A DNA stretch of 64,000 bases from Glycomyces lechevalierae (GTDB lineage: Bacteria > Actinomycetota > Actinomycetes > Mycobacteriales > Micromonosporaceae). The DNA lies in NCBI RefSeq assembly GCF_027622945.1, contig NZ_JAPZVQ010000008.1, positions 54,291 to 118,290 of the forward strand. The letters are read 5' to 3'. Below, one piece after another: positions 24,886 through 32,976 of this stretch. The notes under the pieces were generated by a model. It saw nothing but the letters and a program-made list of their open reading frames with translations. It was not told where the DNA came from and made no database searches. Position numbers and translations under genes: made by a program. Each line of letters starts with the position of its first letter. Within the stretch, counting starts at the first letter, position 1.

Positions 24886-26687
24886 CACGTCCACAGGCTC
24901 ACCCCGATCGCCACCACCGCGACCAGCAGCGTCCCCGCGGCGCTCAACCGCAGGTACCGCACCAGCCCGCCCCGGTGCCCGGCCGCGGTCTCCTCGGCCG
25001 CGGCGAGCGTCGCCCGCGCCGAGCCCTCCACGGCCGTCCGGTCGACCAGTTGCTCGTCGAGCACCCGCGCCGCCGACCCGGCCGTCCGCGCCATCGCGCG
25101 GGTCGCCTTGCCCGCCAACCACTCCGCGTACAGGCCGTCCGCGAACGCGGGCCGGGCCCGGCCGAGGACGCCCGCCGGGTCGCGCTCGTCGTCCGTCGCG
25201 GGCACGCCGCGCCGGACCGTGCGCCACCACGCGTCGGCGACCACGAGGAAACCCCCGGCGGTCGCGAGCAGCACCAGCGCCATCAGATCCATGTGCAGGT
25301 CCGGCACCTCGAACAGCCCGGTGTAGTACACCGCGCCCACGCCCACCGTGGCGATCATCAACGCCCACAGGCTGAACGACTCACCGACCGGCACCGCCGG
25401 CCGTGTCTCCCGCGCGGATTCGCCGCGCCAGAACAGCATCAGCCACAGCCGCGCCGAATACGCCGCCGTCAGGATGCTCGCGCCGACCCCGGCCCAGAAC
25501 ACGACCACCCCGGCCGGCGTCCCGGCCTCGTAGGCCGCGCCGAGGACCGCTTCCTTGCTGTAGAAGCCGCCCAGCGGCGGTAGACCCGCCATTGCGGCGA
25601 GTCCGATCGTCATGGCCCAGAAAGCGAGCGGCGCATCGCCAGGCCGCAGCCGGGTCGTCCGCAGTGAGCCGCTCGTCCCCGCCAGCGAGATGATGACGCC
25701 CGCGGTGAGGAACAGCAGGCCTTTGAACGCCGCGTGCGACACGAGGTGGAACAGCGCCGCGTCCCCGGCCGCGACTGCGACGGCCGCGAACATGAACCCG
25801 ACCTGGCTCACCGTCGACCATGCGAGCACGCCCTTGAGATCCCTTGCCGCGAGCGCGCACAGGCCCGCGCCGATCATCGTCGCTGCAGCGACCAGCGCGA
25901 CCACGAGCAGCAGGTTTTCCGGCCAGACCGGCAGCAGCCGCGTCTGCACGTACGCGCCGGCCGCGACCATCGTCGCGGCGTGGATGAGCGCGCTCACCGG
26001 CGTCGGGCCGGCCATGGCGGGCGGCAGCCAGATCTGGAGCGGGAACTGCGCGGACTTCCCGATGCAGCCGAACAGGATCAGCAGCATCCCGGCCGCAGCC
26101 GTCCCTCCGGACACCTCCGCGACGTCGCCGATCCGGAAACTCCCGGCTGCAGTGCCGAGGACCATCACGCCGAGCACGAACGCCACGTCGCCGAAGCGCG
26201 TCACCAGGAACGCCTTCGCCGCCGCACCGGGCGCTTCGGGCAGCTTCGCGTAGTGCGCGATGAGGAGGTACGAGCAGGCGCCCATGACCTCCCACCCGAT
26301 GAGCAGGAACACGAGGTCGTCGGCGGCCACGACGAGCAGCATCGCGGCGCAGAACAGGTTCACCTGCGCCGCGAACGGGATATAGCGCGGATCGTCGCGC
26401 AGGTACGGGGCCGAGTAGACCTGGACGAGGAGCGTCACGAACGCCGTCGCGATCGCCACGGCCGCAGCCGTTCCCGAGACGTCGAGCGCGAGCTCCACTC
26501 GGATCGAACCGAAGTCGGCCAGCGTCAGCGCGAACTCGGGCAGGGTGACCGCGCACATGAGCGCCGCACACAGTGCCAACGCCGGCGCGGCGATCGCCCA
26601 GAACTTCGCGAGGCCCCGATGCCGGAACAGCAGCCCGGCCAGCCCCGCCGCGGCGGGGAGGCCGATGAGGAGGAGTCCGTACGCCAT
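24885..26687 (-). CDS. nuoL: NADH-quinone oxidoreductase subunit L
   Basis: 600 residues. Conserved proton-channel residues: Glu in LIGWEVMGACSYLLIAHYAK, Lys region in PVSALIHAATMVAAGAYV, and AARDLKGVLAWSTVSQVGFM. The C-terminal part includes the amphipathic lateral helix and last membrane helix (about residues 470-600), so it is full length for NuoL rather than a short Mrp antiporter subunit. One-base overlaps with nuoK and nuoM indicate a single coupled operon. It contains no copy of the repeat found in its two neighbours. Confidence 0.93.
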   Translation of the reverse strand: MAYGLLLIGLPAAAGLAGLLFRHRGLAKFWAIAAPALALCAALMCAVTLPEFALTLADFGSIRVELALDVSGTAAAVAIATAFVTLLVQVYSAPYLRDDPRYIPFAAQVNLFCAAMLLVVAADDLVFLLIGWEVMGACSYLLIAHYAKLPEAPGAAAKAFLVTRFGDVAFVLGVMVLGTAAGSFRIGDVAEVSGGTAAAGMLLILFGCIGKSAQFPLQIWLPPAMAGPTPVSALIHAATMVAAGAYVQTRLLPVWPENLLLVVALVAAATMIGAGLCALAARDLKGVLAWSTVSQVGFMFAAVAVAAGDAALFHLVSHAAFKGLLFLTAGVIISLAGTSGSLRTTRLRPGDAPLAFWAMTIGLAAMAGLPPLGGFYSKEAVLGAAYEAGTPAGVVVFWAGVGASILTAAYSARLWLMLFWRGESARETRPAVPVGESFSLWALMIATVGVGAVYYTGLFEVPDLHMDLMALVLLATAGGFLVVADAWWRTVRRGVPATDDERDPAGVLGRARPAFADGLYAEWLAGKATRAMARTAGSAARVLDEQLVDRTAVEGSARATLAAAEETAAGHRGGLVRYLRLSAAGTLLVAVVAIGVSLWT

Positions 26688-27130
26688 CAGCCGCTCCGGT
26701 CCTCGGGAGGCGCTTCAGCGGGCACCCCGGAAACATCGTCCGCGGCCAGGGAAGGGCCCCCGGTTTCAACCCTAGAGCGGGCTTCCTGAAGCGCACCTGA
26801 AGTGTGAGTCTCGGCTCCGCGCCCGGCAGCCCCGTCAGTCTCGGCGGGCAGGTCGTCAGTGTCGATCGTGGCCCGCTCCCGCCACAGGTTCAGGATGAGC
26901 GCGAGCCCGACCCCGACCTCGGCGGCCGCGATGACCACGATGAACAGCGCGAAGCTCTGACCGGTGTACGCATTGTGGACCAGATCGGCGGTCACCAGCA
27001 CCAGGTGCACCCCGCCGAGCATGAGCTCGGCGGCGGCGAGCTGCAGCACCGCATTGCGGCGCGTGAGGACCCCGTAGAGGCCGATCGCGAACAGCCCTAC
27101 GGCGATCAAGAACCCGATCAGCGGATGCAC
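26687..27130 (-). CDS. nuoK: NADH-quinone oxidoreductase subunit K with C-terminal extension
   Basis: 147 residues from GTG at 27130, which has GGGGAGGAT just upstream; an ATG at 27172 is less likely. The first about 100 residues are a normal NuoK: three helices, with Glu in AAAELMLGGVHLVLV and AAAEVGVGLALILNL. The remaining about 45 residues are an extra polar tail ending in VETGGPSLAADDVSGVPAEA, encoded by the repeat at 26720-26803. NuoK normally follows nuoJ, but here the upstream gene on the same strand is an unrelated small protein, so this operon starts at nuoK. Confidence 0.9.
   Translation of the reverse strand: MHPLIGFLIAVGLFAIGLYGVLTRRNAVLQLAAAELMLGGVHLVLVTADLVHNAYTGQSFALFIVVIAAAEVGVGLALILNLWRERATIDTDDLPAETDGAAGRGAETHTSGALQEARSRVETGGPSLAADDVSGVPAEAPPEDRSG
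26720..26803 (-). repeat. 84-bp dispersed in-frame repeat, copy in nuoK
   Basis: Partner of 24466-24549 (82 percent identity, no gaps). It encodes almost the whole of the extra C-terminal tail of NuoK, in the same reading frame as the nuoM copy. The GGTTGCAACC palindrome of the other copy appears here as GGTTGAAACC on the coding strand. Confidence 0.82.
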
Positions 27131-27291
27131 GGCATCCTCCCCGGGGGGATGAGATGGGTCGATCGGGGCCACATGGCCTCATCTTGGACTACCGGGCACC
27201 CCGAAGTCCAGCGTCGAGACCGTGTTGATACTCGTCGATCCATACAAGGTGAGATGCGGGAACGTCGTATTCGGCGAATCGGCCGCTCTCG

Positions 27292-27618
27292 TCAGCGCCT
27301 CCCGGCGATGGTGCGGGCGCGCGCTTCGACGGCCGGACGCATCGGGTCGTGCTCCCAGGCCGGGTGCCAGTTCTCGATGTCGGACGGCGGTTCGGTGAGC
27401 ACGGCGATGAGCCGCGGACCCGCGCTGGTCATCTCGTCGGATACGAGCCGGTGGAGTGTCGGGTCGGTGGTGGAACGGAAGACGGTGAGGCGGACGCGAT
27501 CGCCTCCGCCGATGCCGATGTAGAACTCGTCAAGTCTGAGCCAGTCGCGCGAGTCGGCGGAGTCGTCGCGGCGGTCGATCGGGATGAGTGCGCGGCGCGG
27601 TTTCGTCTTGTCGGTCAT
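27292..27618 (-). CDS. Hypothetical small protein
   Basis: 108 residues: MTDKTKPRRALIPIDRRDDS at the start, then WLRLDEFYIGIGGGDRVRLT and LIAVLTEPPSDIENWHPAWE. No family recognised. It is soluble, mixed in charge, with no membrane helix. The ATG overlaps the stop of the upstream gene (27615-27974) by 4 bp, so the two are coupled. They diverge from a GntR/UTRA regulator, a grouping common in actinomycete accessory DNA, and may be its targets. Confidence 0.68.
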   Translation of the reverse strand: MTDKTKPRRALIPIDRRDDSADSRDWLRLDEFYIGIGGGDRVRLTVFRSTTDPTLHRLVSDEMTSAGPRLIAVLTEPPSDIENWHPAWEHDPMRPAVEARARTIAGRR

Positions 27619-27974
27619 CGGGCCGCCCCTTGGAGTTCGAGGACAAGGGCGGCAAGCGGATTGGGCGCGGTCGGGCTGGGGGAGGGGCGCGTCCTGCGGC
27701 GGTGGCGGGTGGGAGTGCTGCGACGGAGCCGGAGGTCGGCGGGGGAGATGTCGCCCGACTCGAGCGCGGCGGCGCGCTGGGCTTTGGTTGCGGTGTAAAG
27801 GAAGAGGCGCACGGCGGACTCGCGGGCGGTGCAGCCGTGTGTGCCCCAGCGCTCGCCGCACCAAGTGCAGCGGAGACGGCCGAACCCCAGCCAGGTCCGG
27901 TAAGGCTCGTGGAGATGCAGGGCGATCTTCGTCCGAGCGGGGACAGGGTCGCGAACTAGGCTCAGCAGCGCCAT
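27615..27974 (-). CDS. Hypothetical small protein with zinc-ribbon-like cysteines
   Basis: 119 residues from ATG at 27974. It has RCTWCGERWGTHGCTARE, that is C-x2-C-x7-C with a His in between, which could bind zinc. The N-terminal part (MALLSLVRDPVPARTKIALH) and the basic, Pro/Arg-rich C-terminal end do not match a family I know. It is first in a two-gene minus-strand operon and divergent from the GntR regulator at 28210. Function unknown. Confidence 0.65.
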   Translation of the reverse strand: MALLSLVRDPVPARTKIALHLHEPYRTWLGFGRLRCTWCGERWGTHGCTARESAVRLFLYTATKAQRAAALESGDISPADLRLRRSTPTRHRRRTRPSPSPTAPNPLAALVLELQGAAR

Positions 27975-28090
27975 GGGACTTCCGTTCTCGTGGAGCGCGC
28001 GGCCCGCCGGTCGAGGTTCCAAGCTTTCCGGCGGGTCGCTGTTCGTTTGCGGCCCTATTGGGTCCGACTAGTCCGATAAGTACACCACAA

Positions 28091-28121
28091 CCGATGGCAT
28101 CGGTCAACAAGCAATGCCATC
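28091..28121. promoter_or_regulatory. Palindromes in the divergent region, probable GntR operator
   Basis: CCGATG-G-CATCGG lies at 28091-28103, and the same half site returns inverted at 28114-28121 (GATGGCAT versus ATGCCATC). A further palindrome GACTAGTC lies about 20 bp to the left. They sit between the small-protein operon and the GntR gene, in a locally AT-richer patch. Confidence 0.5.
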
Positions 28122-28209
28122 GAAATGAGTTGCGCTCACACGCCGCTCATTCCGGGGCGCGCCACTGGGTAGGCTGATGCGGCATCAGGCGAGGAGGGGT
28201 TCGAGGGAC

Positions 28210-28950
28210 ATGCCAGGCAAGCGGGGCGCATCAGCGGCGGTCGCCGTCGACGCGCTGCGCCAGCGCATTATCGACGGCACTTACGCTCCCGGCGACCGCA
28301 TGCCCAGCGCCACATTGATTAGTGAAGAGTTCGGCATCGACCGCGGCACCGCCGCGAGAGTGCTCGCTCAGCTCCGCGAAGCCGGATACATCATCACCAA
28401 GCCGAGTTCCGGCAGTTATGTGCGGAGCTTCGAGCGGATCGTCCGCTCCTTCCCGCATCGCCTCACCGTCTGGCGCGAGGGCGAGGCGATCCAGGACGCC
28501 GACACCGGCAAGCGGGCCCGCATGGTCGAAGTGACCGTCGGCGAGGTACCGGCGAGCGAGTCGATCGCGTCGTCCTTGGGTGTTGCGCCCGGCGACCCGG
28601 TGCTGCGCCGTTCGAGGCGTTTCGCGGTCGAGCAGCGGCCGGTCCAGCTCGCCGACTCCTTCTACCTGATCGACATGGTCCGCGCGACCCCGATCGTCTA
28701 CACCGACACGGGACCTGGCGGCGTCTACGCCCGGCTCGCCGAGATCGGGCGTGCGCCAGTCCGATTCACCGAACGCCTGCATGCGCGGATGCCATATCCA
28801 GCGGAGCGGACCGCGCTCGAACTTCCCGGAGGCACACCGGTCATCGCGATCGTGCGCACCGCGTTCGACGCCGAAGACCGCTGCGTCGAGGTCACCGAGA
28901 TGATCATCGATGCCAGCGCCTACGAACTCGAGTACCACGCAGAAGTCTGA
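28210..28950 (+). CDS. GntR family regulator with UTRA domain (HutC subfamily)
   Basis: 246 residues. The N-terminal winged helix (about 8-75) has IIDGTYAPGDRMPSATLISE, FGIDRGTAARVLAQLREAGY and KPSSGSYVRS. The C-terminal UTRA ligand domain (about 95-240) has DPVLRRSRRFAVEQRPVQLA and SFYLID, ending in CVEVTEMIIDASAYELEYH. Such proteins are repressors that release DNA when a small ligand binds. It faces the two small minus-strand genes across palindromic DNA, so it likely regulates them and itself. The ligand is unknown. Confidence 0.88.
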   Translation: MPGKRGASAAVAVDALRQRIIDGTYAPGDRMPSATLISEEFGIDRGTAARVLAQLREAGYIITKPSSGSYVRSFERIVRSFPHRLTVWREGEAIQDADTGKRARMVEVTVGEVPASESIASSLGVAPGDPVLRRSRRFAVEQRPVQLADSFYLIDMVRATPIVYTDTGPGGVYARLAEIGRAPVRFTERLHARMPYPAERTALELPGGTPVIAIVRTAFDAEDRCVEVTEMIIDASAYELEYHAEV

Positions 28951-29288
28951 ATGGCGAATTGCGGTGTGGGCGCGCATGGATCACTCACGCCTGCCGCGCC
29001 GTTTCGGTCGAGGTTAGAGCGGGCAGCGACAAAGGGTCGGATCCCTTTTGGGCGTGCAGTGCGGCTGGCAGGCAGCGTCGGGGCGCGGGCGGGGGTAGCG
29101 ATTCTCCCTTGGTTTGTATTGCGCTCCAGGGAGGTTGGAGTGGAGGTGGGGCAGGGTATCGATAGTCCTCTATGGAATGTTCACTCTATCGGGTGATGAC
29201 ACCAGCACGGTGGGATGTCATCATTGAAGTACGAACAAGCAAGCGAAAACAGCCAGATCATTCGAGAACAGGTGTGGAGGCGAGACCC
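28951..29288. other. Intergenic stretch, no gene supported
   Basis: 338 bp between the GntR and DUF222 genes. A small inverted repeat (AAAGGG-TCGGAT-CCCTTT, 29031-29048) may end the GntR transcript. An 81-codon open frame starts right after the GntR stop but has no ribosome site and atypical composition. Nothing else is recognised. Confidence 0.5.
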
Positions 29289-31085
29289 ATGGCCCACTGC
29301 AACACCCACACCACTCCGGCCCTCTCCCCCGCCTCGAACCTCTCTGCTTCTGCCGATCGCAGGTCTCAGGCTGCGGCGATCCGCACGGCCCTCGATGAGG
29401 CCGCTGCCGGTATCAACGCCTTCCACACCCAGATCCTCTCCTCCGTGATCGCGATGAAGGAGCAGGGCCTGCACCGCTCCGAGTTCGGGTTCTCCGCCCT
29501 GCGGGATCTGCTGCTGTCCCAGTTCGACTTCACCTACAACACGGCAGGATCCATCGCGGCCATCGCGAGACTGTCAGGGAAGTTCCGGATCCTGGCCAAA
29601 GCGGCAACGACAGGAACCGCCAGGATCGACCAGGTCGCCTATGCCGTCCGCCAACTCGACCAGACCCCCGCCATGAGACTCTTCGCCCGCACCCCCTTCC
29701 GCACCCCTGCGGTCTCGCCTTTCGATGCCTCGGTCGAGTGCACGACTCCAGAGGCGATGGTCGCCCAGTACTGCCAGCACGCTTCGTTCAAGGAGCTGCG
29801 GCGGCACCTGGATGAGCTGTGGGCCTCGATTGCAGAAGAGAGCGAACTGTTCGACGAGTTGGGTGAGCAGTCCCTGCAGCGGCTTGAACTCACCGAGACC
29901 GGCAACGGCATGTGGCACCTCGAAGGCACCCTGTCCGAGGCGACCGGTCGGCTGCTGGACAAGTACTTGAAGACCGCGTGCCCGCCGCCTCGCCAGGAAG
30001 ACACCGAGGCTGAGGCTGATACTGAGGGCGGGGAAGGGCTCCTGCCCGCGCAGGCGAACCGGAATGCCGAAGCCCTCCACCAGCTCCTGGCCGGGTACGG
30101 GTCCTCGCCGCAGGCGGCCACGAGGCATGGGCACACTGCCACCCTGGATCTGGTGGTGGACATCGAGACGTTGCAGGGCAAGGACACCGGCCGCCTCCCC
30201 CTCCTGGAAGGGCAGCCGATCAGCGTCGCCCGTGCCCGCCTGCTCGCTTGTGAAGCCGGGGTCATCCCCTCGGTCTTCAACTACACCACCGGTGAAGCCG
30301 TCGAGCTCGGTCGGGCGATGCGCCTCCCGAACGCTTCCCTTAGGAGGAAGCTGGAGCTTGAGCAACCGAAAGGGTGTGCTTGGCACGGTTGTGACCGGCC
30401 GGTCGCTTGGACTGAGGCGCACCACATCCAGCATTGGGCCGATGGCGGGCTGACCACTGCTGAGAACCTGATCCTGCTCTGCCGGTTCCACCACGGCCGG
30501 ATCCACACGACTGGCTGGAGCGTGGAGAAGACCGGGCCCGGCCAGGCCATCATCACCCACCATGACGGCCACGAAGCAGGCGGCAACGACAGCCAAGGCT
30601 GCGGCTGCTCGGACTGGCGCACCGACCACGACATGGACACCGAACACCAAGGCTCGGACTGGGATGTGTTCCCCACCGGGCTCTACCGCTCCGAATGGTC
30701 CGAGAGCATGAAGCCCGAGCTTGACGGCATGGCCCAGATGATTGAACGAGACCGGGCGATCAATGCCATGCGAGCGGCGAAGGCCCGATGCCGAGCGAAC
30801 TTCGCGAAACCGGACCCGGAGTCGGTGGCACCGATACCGGTACCGGTCTTAGGGTGCCCCAGCGGGCGACTGCTGGGGGAAGCGCCGCAAGGGCACCACA
30901 CTATGCAGCGCAGCTCGAACCTCCGCTTGAGGTTCGGGCCCCTTGGCATGCCCAAGCCAGGAATCCGACCCCCGCCAACCACTTCCCATCGCCGCCCGCC
31001 CGAACCCCGACCCGATCGGGCAGGGCAGCCGCAGTGCGTCCGCGCCTTGCCACTGCCTCGTTGTCGCCGCCAGTTTGAACATTGA
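29289..31085 (+). CDS. DUF222 and HNH endonuclease domain protein (13E12 type)
   Basis: 598 residues. Residues about 30-330 are DUF222 (EQGLHRSEFGFSALRDLLLS, ARIDQVAYAVRQLD). The HNH nuclease part is near residues 360-410: CAWHGCDRP, WTEAHHIQHWADGG, TTAENLILLCRFHH, GRIHTTGW, with the His and metal ligands intact. This matches the REP13E12-type proteins scattered in mycobacterial and other actinobacterial genomes; their function is unclear. The last about 75 residues (after RANFAKPDPE) are low-complexity and run into the tandem repeat region, so the natural end may once have been earlier. Codon use is less GC-biased than in neighbours, a sign of transfer. Confidence 0.85.
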   Translation: MAHCNTHTTPALSPASNLSASADRRSQAAAIRTALDEAAAGINAFHTQILSSVIAMKEQGLHRSEFGFSALRDLLLSQFDFTYNTAGSIAAIARLSGKFRILAKAATTGTARIDQVAYAVRQLDQTPAMRLFARTPFRTPAVSPFDASVECTTPEAMVAQYCQHASFKELRRHLDELWASIAEESELFDELGEQSLQRLELTETGNGMWHLEGTLSEATGRLLDKYLKTACPPPRQEDTEAEADTEGGEGLLPAQANRNAEALHQLLAGYGSSPQAATRHGHTATLDLVVDIETLQGKDTGRLPLLEGQPISVARARLLACEAGVIPSVFNYTTGEAVELGRAMRLPNASLRRKLELEQPKGCAWHGCDRPVAWTEAHHIQHWADGGLTTAENLILLCRFHHGRIHTTGWSVEKTGPGQAIITHHDGHEAGGNDSQGCGCSDWRTDHDMDTEHQGSDWDVFPTGLYRSEWSESMKPELDGMAQMIERDRAINAMRAAKARCRANFAKPDPESVAPIPVPVLGCPSGRLLGEAPQGHHTMQRSSNLRLRFGPLGMPKPGIRPPPTTSHRRPPEPRPDRAGQPQCVRALPLPRCRRQFEH

Positions 31086-31340
31086 GGCAATCGGGCCGAG
31101 CAGCCGGAGACCAGCCAGGACTGCATGACGCCTTGTTGTCGCTGCCAGGTTGAACCACGGCCCGACCGGACCGGGCGGCCGCAGCAGCAACAGCAGCCCG
31201 CCACCACCTCGTTGTCGCCGCCGCTTGAACCGGAACTCAATCAGGCCCCGGGGACGAAAGAAGACACCCCGTCCCGCGCCCATCTCATTGTCGCTGCTCG
31301 TTCTGACCGTGCCCGTTCACCCCACCGGCAAGCGAACGCA
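30989..31340. repeat. Degenerate 75-76 bp tandem repeats, about five units
   Basis: A conserved start block (TTGTCGCYGCC, then a GAAC-like box about 16 nt on) recurs at 30989 (weaker), 31061, 31136, 31212 and 31288, that is every 75, 75, 76 and 76 bp. A second block (ATCGGGC, then GCAGCCG) follows in the first three units. The array starts inside the 3' end of the DUF222 gene and fills the gap to the TetR gene. Units differ a lot, and no clear coding frame continues through it. Confidence 0.7.
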
Positions 31341-31445
31341 TGACAACGCCAAAACACGACTTGAGCTGTATCGCTGAGCTGCATCCATATCGACGAATTG
31401 GCGAACTTCATGGGACAACCGCCGAACTGAAAATCGAACTGAGCA

Positions 31446-32114
31446 TCAGGTCCAGGTGGTTCGGTGCCGTTCGAGGCCGTCGAGGATGAGGTCGAGGCCG
31501 ATCCAGAACTCGTCGGCGTAGGCGTAACCGGGTTTGAGGGCGTGCTCGACCGCGAGTTCGGCCAGGTGCGGGAATCCCTCCATGGCGGCCTGCTCCAAGA
31601 TCGGGCCGGCGACCGCTTCGAGGTCGCCAGGCGACTCGAACGGGAGCGCCAGCTCTTGGAGCACGAAACCGTAGATGTAGGCGTCGAGCAGTGAAAAGGC
31701 ATGCGCCGCACCGGCGACCGTGAACCCTTGTGAGCGCAGGCAGCCGATCACCGCATCGTGGTGCCGCAGCGTCGCCACGCCGGCGTTCGCCCGCGAATCC
31801 ATCAGCCCGGTCGCCCAGGGGTGGCGGATGAGGGCCTCGCGCATCGACTGGGCGCGATCGCGCATCGCGGACTTCCACTCGACGCCCTCGGCGGGGAACT
31901 CGATCTCGGCGAAGACGAAGTCGACCATGCCGTCGAGCAGCGCGTCCTTGTTCCGGAAGTGGTGGTAGAGCGCCATGGCCTGGACGCCGAGGCGTTCGGC
32001 GAGCTTGCGGGTGCTCGGTACCTTGCCGCCCGACTCGTCCGCCATCTCGACGGCGGCGCGCACGACCTTCTCCCTGCTGAGCGTGCCGCGGGCTGATGCC
32101 GGTTCGGTGGTCAC
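31446..32114 (-). CDS. TetR/AcrR family regulator with TetR_C_1-like C-terminus
   Basis: 222 residues from GTG at 32114, which has GGGGATC a few bases upstream; an in-frame ATG at 32132 is possible. HTH: SREKVVRAAVEMADESGG, then STRKLAERLGVQAMALYHHF and RNKDALLDGMVDFVF. The ligand half (WKSAMRDRAQSMREALIRHP, LDAYIYGFVLQELALPF) resembles the family containing TetR itself. It diverges from the NmrA-like gene across a perfect 14-bp inverted repeat, so it most probably represses that gene and itself. Confidence 0.87.
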   Translation of the reverse strand: MTTEPASARGTLSREKVVRAAVEMADESGGKVPSTRKLAERLGVQAMALYHHFRNKDALLDGMVDFVFAEIEFPAEGVEWKSAMRDRAQSMREALIRHPWATGLMDSRANAGVATLRHHDAVIGCLRSQGFTVAGAAHAFSLLDAYIYGFVLQELALPFESPGDLEAVAGPILEQAAMEGFPHLAELAVEHALKPGYAYADEFWIGLDLILDGLERHRTTWT

Positions 32115-32153
32115 TCGTCGATCCCCGTTCATCGATCGGATTTTCGCCGGTAC

Positions 32154-32186
32154 TTTACACTGTACAGATTTCCTGTACAGTGTAAA
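32154..32186. promoter_or_regulatory. TetR operator, perfect 14-bp inverted repeat
   Basis: TTTACACTGTACAG, 5-bp spacer, CTGTACAGTGTAAA. It lies midway between the divergent TetR and NmrA-like starts and is AT-rich compared with its surroundings, so it probably overlaps the -10 boxes of both promoters. Confidence 0.85.
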
Positions 32187-32218
32187 GGTAGAAGCACCCT
32201 TCACCACGAGGAGAAGTC

Positions 32219-32947
32219 ATGGAACCGTCGAACCCGATCGTGCCGCAGGTCGGCGCGGGCAAGCGGATGTGCATCGTCGGCGCGTCAGGGAAGCTGGGCC
32301 GCTACATGGTCCAGCACGCGCTCGAACGCGGCTACGAGGTGGTCGGCGTCTGTCGCGAGAAGAGCGTGCCCAAGCTCGCCGACTACGCGGACCGCATCAC
32401 CGTGCTCGGCGGCTACACGAACGACCGCGAGGTCATCGCCAAGGCCGTCGAAGGCTGCGACGCCGTCCTCACCGTCCTCGCGCCCTGGGGCGTGGACGAC
32501 TACGCCTCGGGCACTGCCAAAGCCGTCATCGACCACGCGAGACCCGAAGCGCGCCTGATCTTCTCGTGCGGCTGGCACATCACGCGCGACGGCAAGGACG
32601 TCTACTCCCGGAAGATCAAAGCAGCGGTCGTCCTCGCCCGGCTCCTGCGGATCACGCGGCTCGTCGACCTCAACGACCAGTACCGCGCCACCGACCTGAT
32701 CTTCGACAGCGGCACCCGCTGGACCGTCGTCCGCGGCAGCGACCTCGAGGAAGGCCCCAGCGAAGGCCTGCCGGTCTGGGCCCGCCACGTCGGCGACCCG
32801 GTCCTCGCCAGCAACATGACGCGGCGGACCGACTTCGCGCTCTTCATGGTCGAAGCCGTCACCGACGACACGCTCGTGCAGGAGGCGCCCGCGATCGTCG
32901 GCCGCCTCACGCCCTCGGCGCTGGCCCACGCCTCCGAAGCGGCCTGA
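32219..32947 (+). CDS. NAD(P)-binding SDR/NmrA-like oxidoreductase
   Basis: 242 residues. The N-terminal Rossmann motif is MCIVGASGKLGRYMVQHAL (G-x2-G-x2-G), then YEVVGVCREKSVPKLADYAD and GCDAVLTVLAPWG, as in NAD(P)H-binding atypical SDR proteins (NmrA/YwnB group). A typical Tyr-x3-Lys catalytic pair is not evident, so it may be a redox sensor or a reductase. AGGAGAAG precedes the ATG. Control by the divergent TetR protein through the operator 33 bp upstream is likely. The substrate is not known. Confidence 0.78.
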   Translation: MEPSNPIVPQVGAGKRMCIVGASGKLGRYMVQHALERGYEVVGVCREKSVPKLADYADRITVLGGYTNDREVIAKAVEGCDAVLTVLAPWGVDDYASGTAKAVIDHARPEARLIFSCGWHITRDGKDVYSRKIKAAVVLARLLRITRLVDLNDQYRATDLIFDSGTRWTVVRGSDLEEGPSEGLPVWARHVGDPVLASNMTRRTDFALFMVEAVTDDTLVQEAPAIVGRLTPSALAHASEAA

Positions 32948-32976
32948 CGGTCAGGGCCGGGCCGCGGCCCGGCCCG

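Noticed and set aside
21838..27130. Mrp-type sodium/proton antiporter instead of nuoKLMN
   Set aside because: Four consecutive genes in the order K, L, M, N, a full-length NuoL C-terminal part and a true NuoN, which Mrp systems lack.
28951..29196. 81-codon frame starting directly after the GntR stop
   Set aside because: No ribosome site, atypical composition and no recognisable feature.
30989..31340. 75-76 bp repeats as a CRISPR array
   Set aside because: Repeats are degenerate over the full unit, with no short constant repeat and unique spacers, and there are no cas genes.
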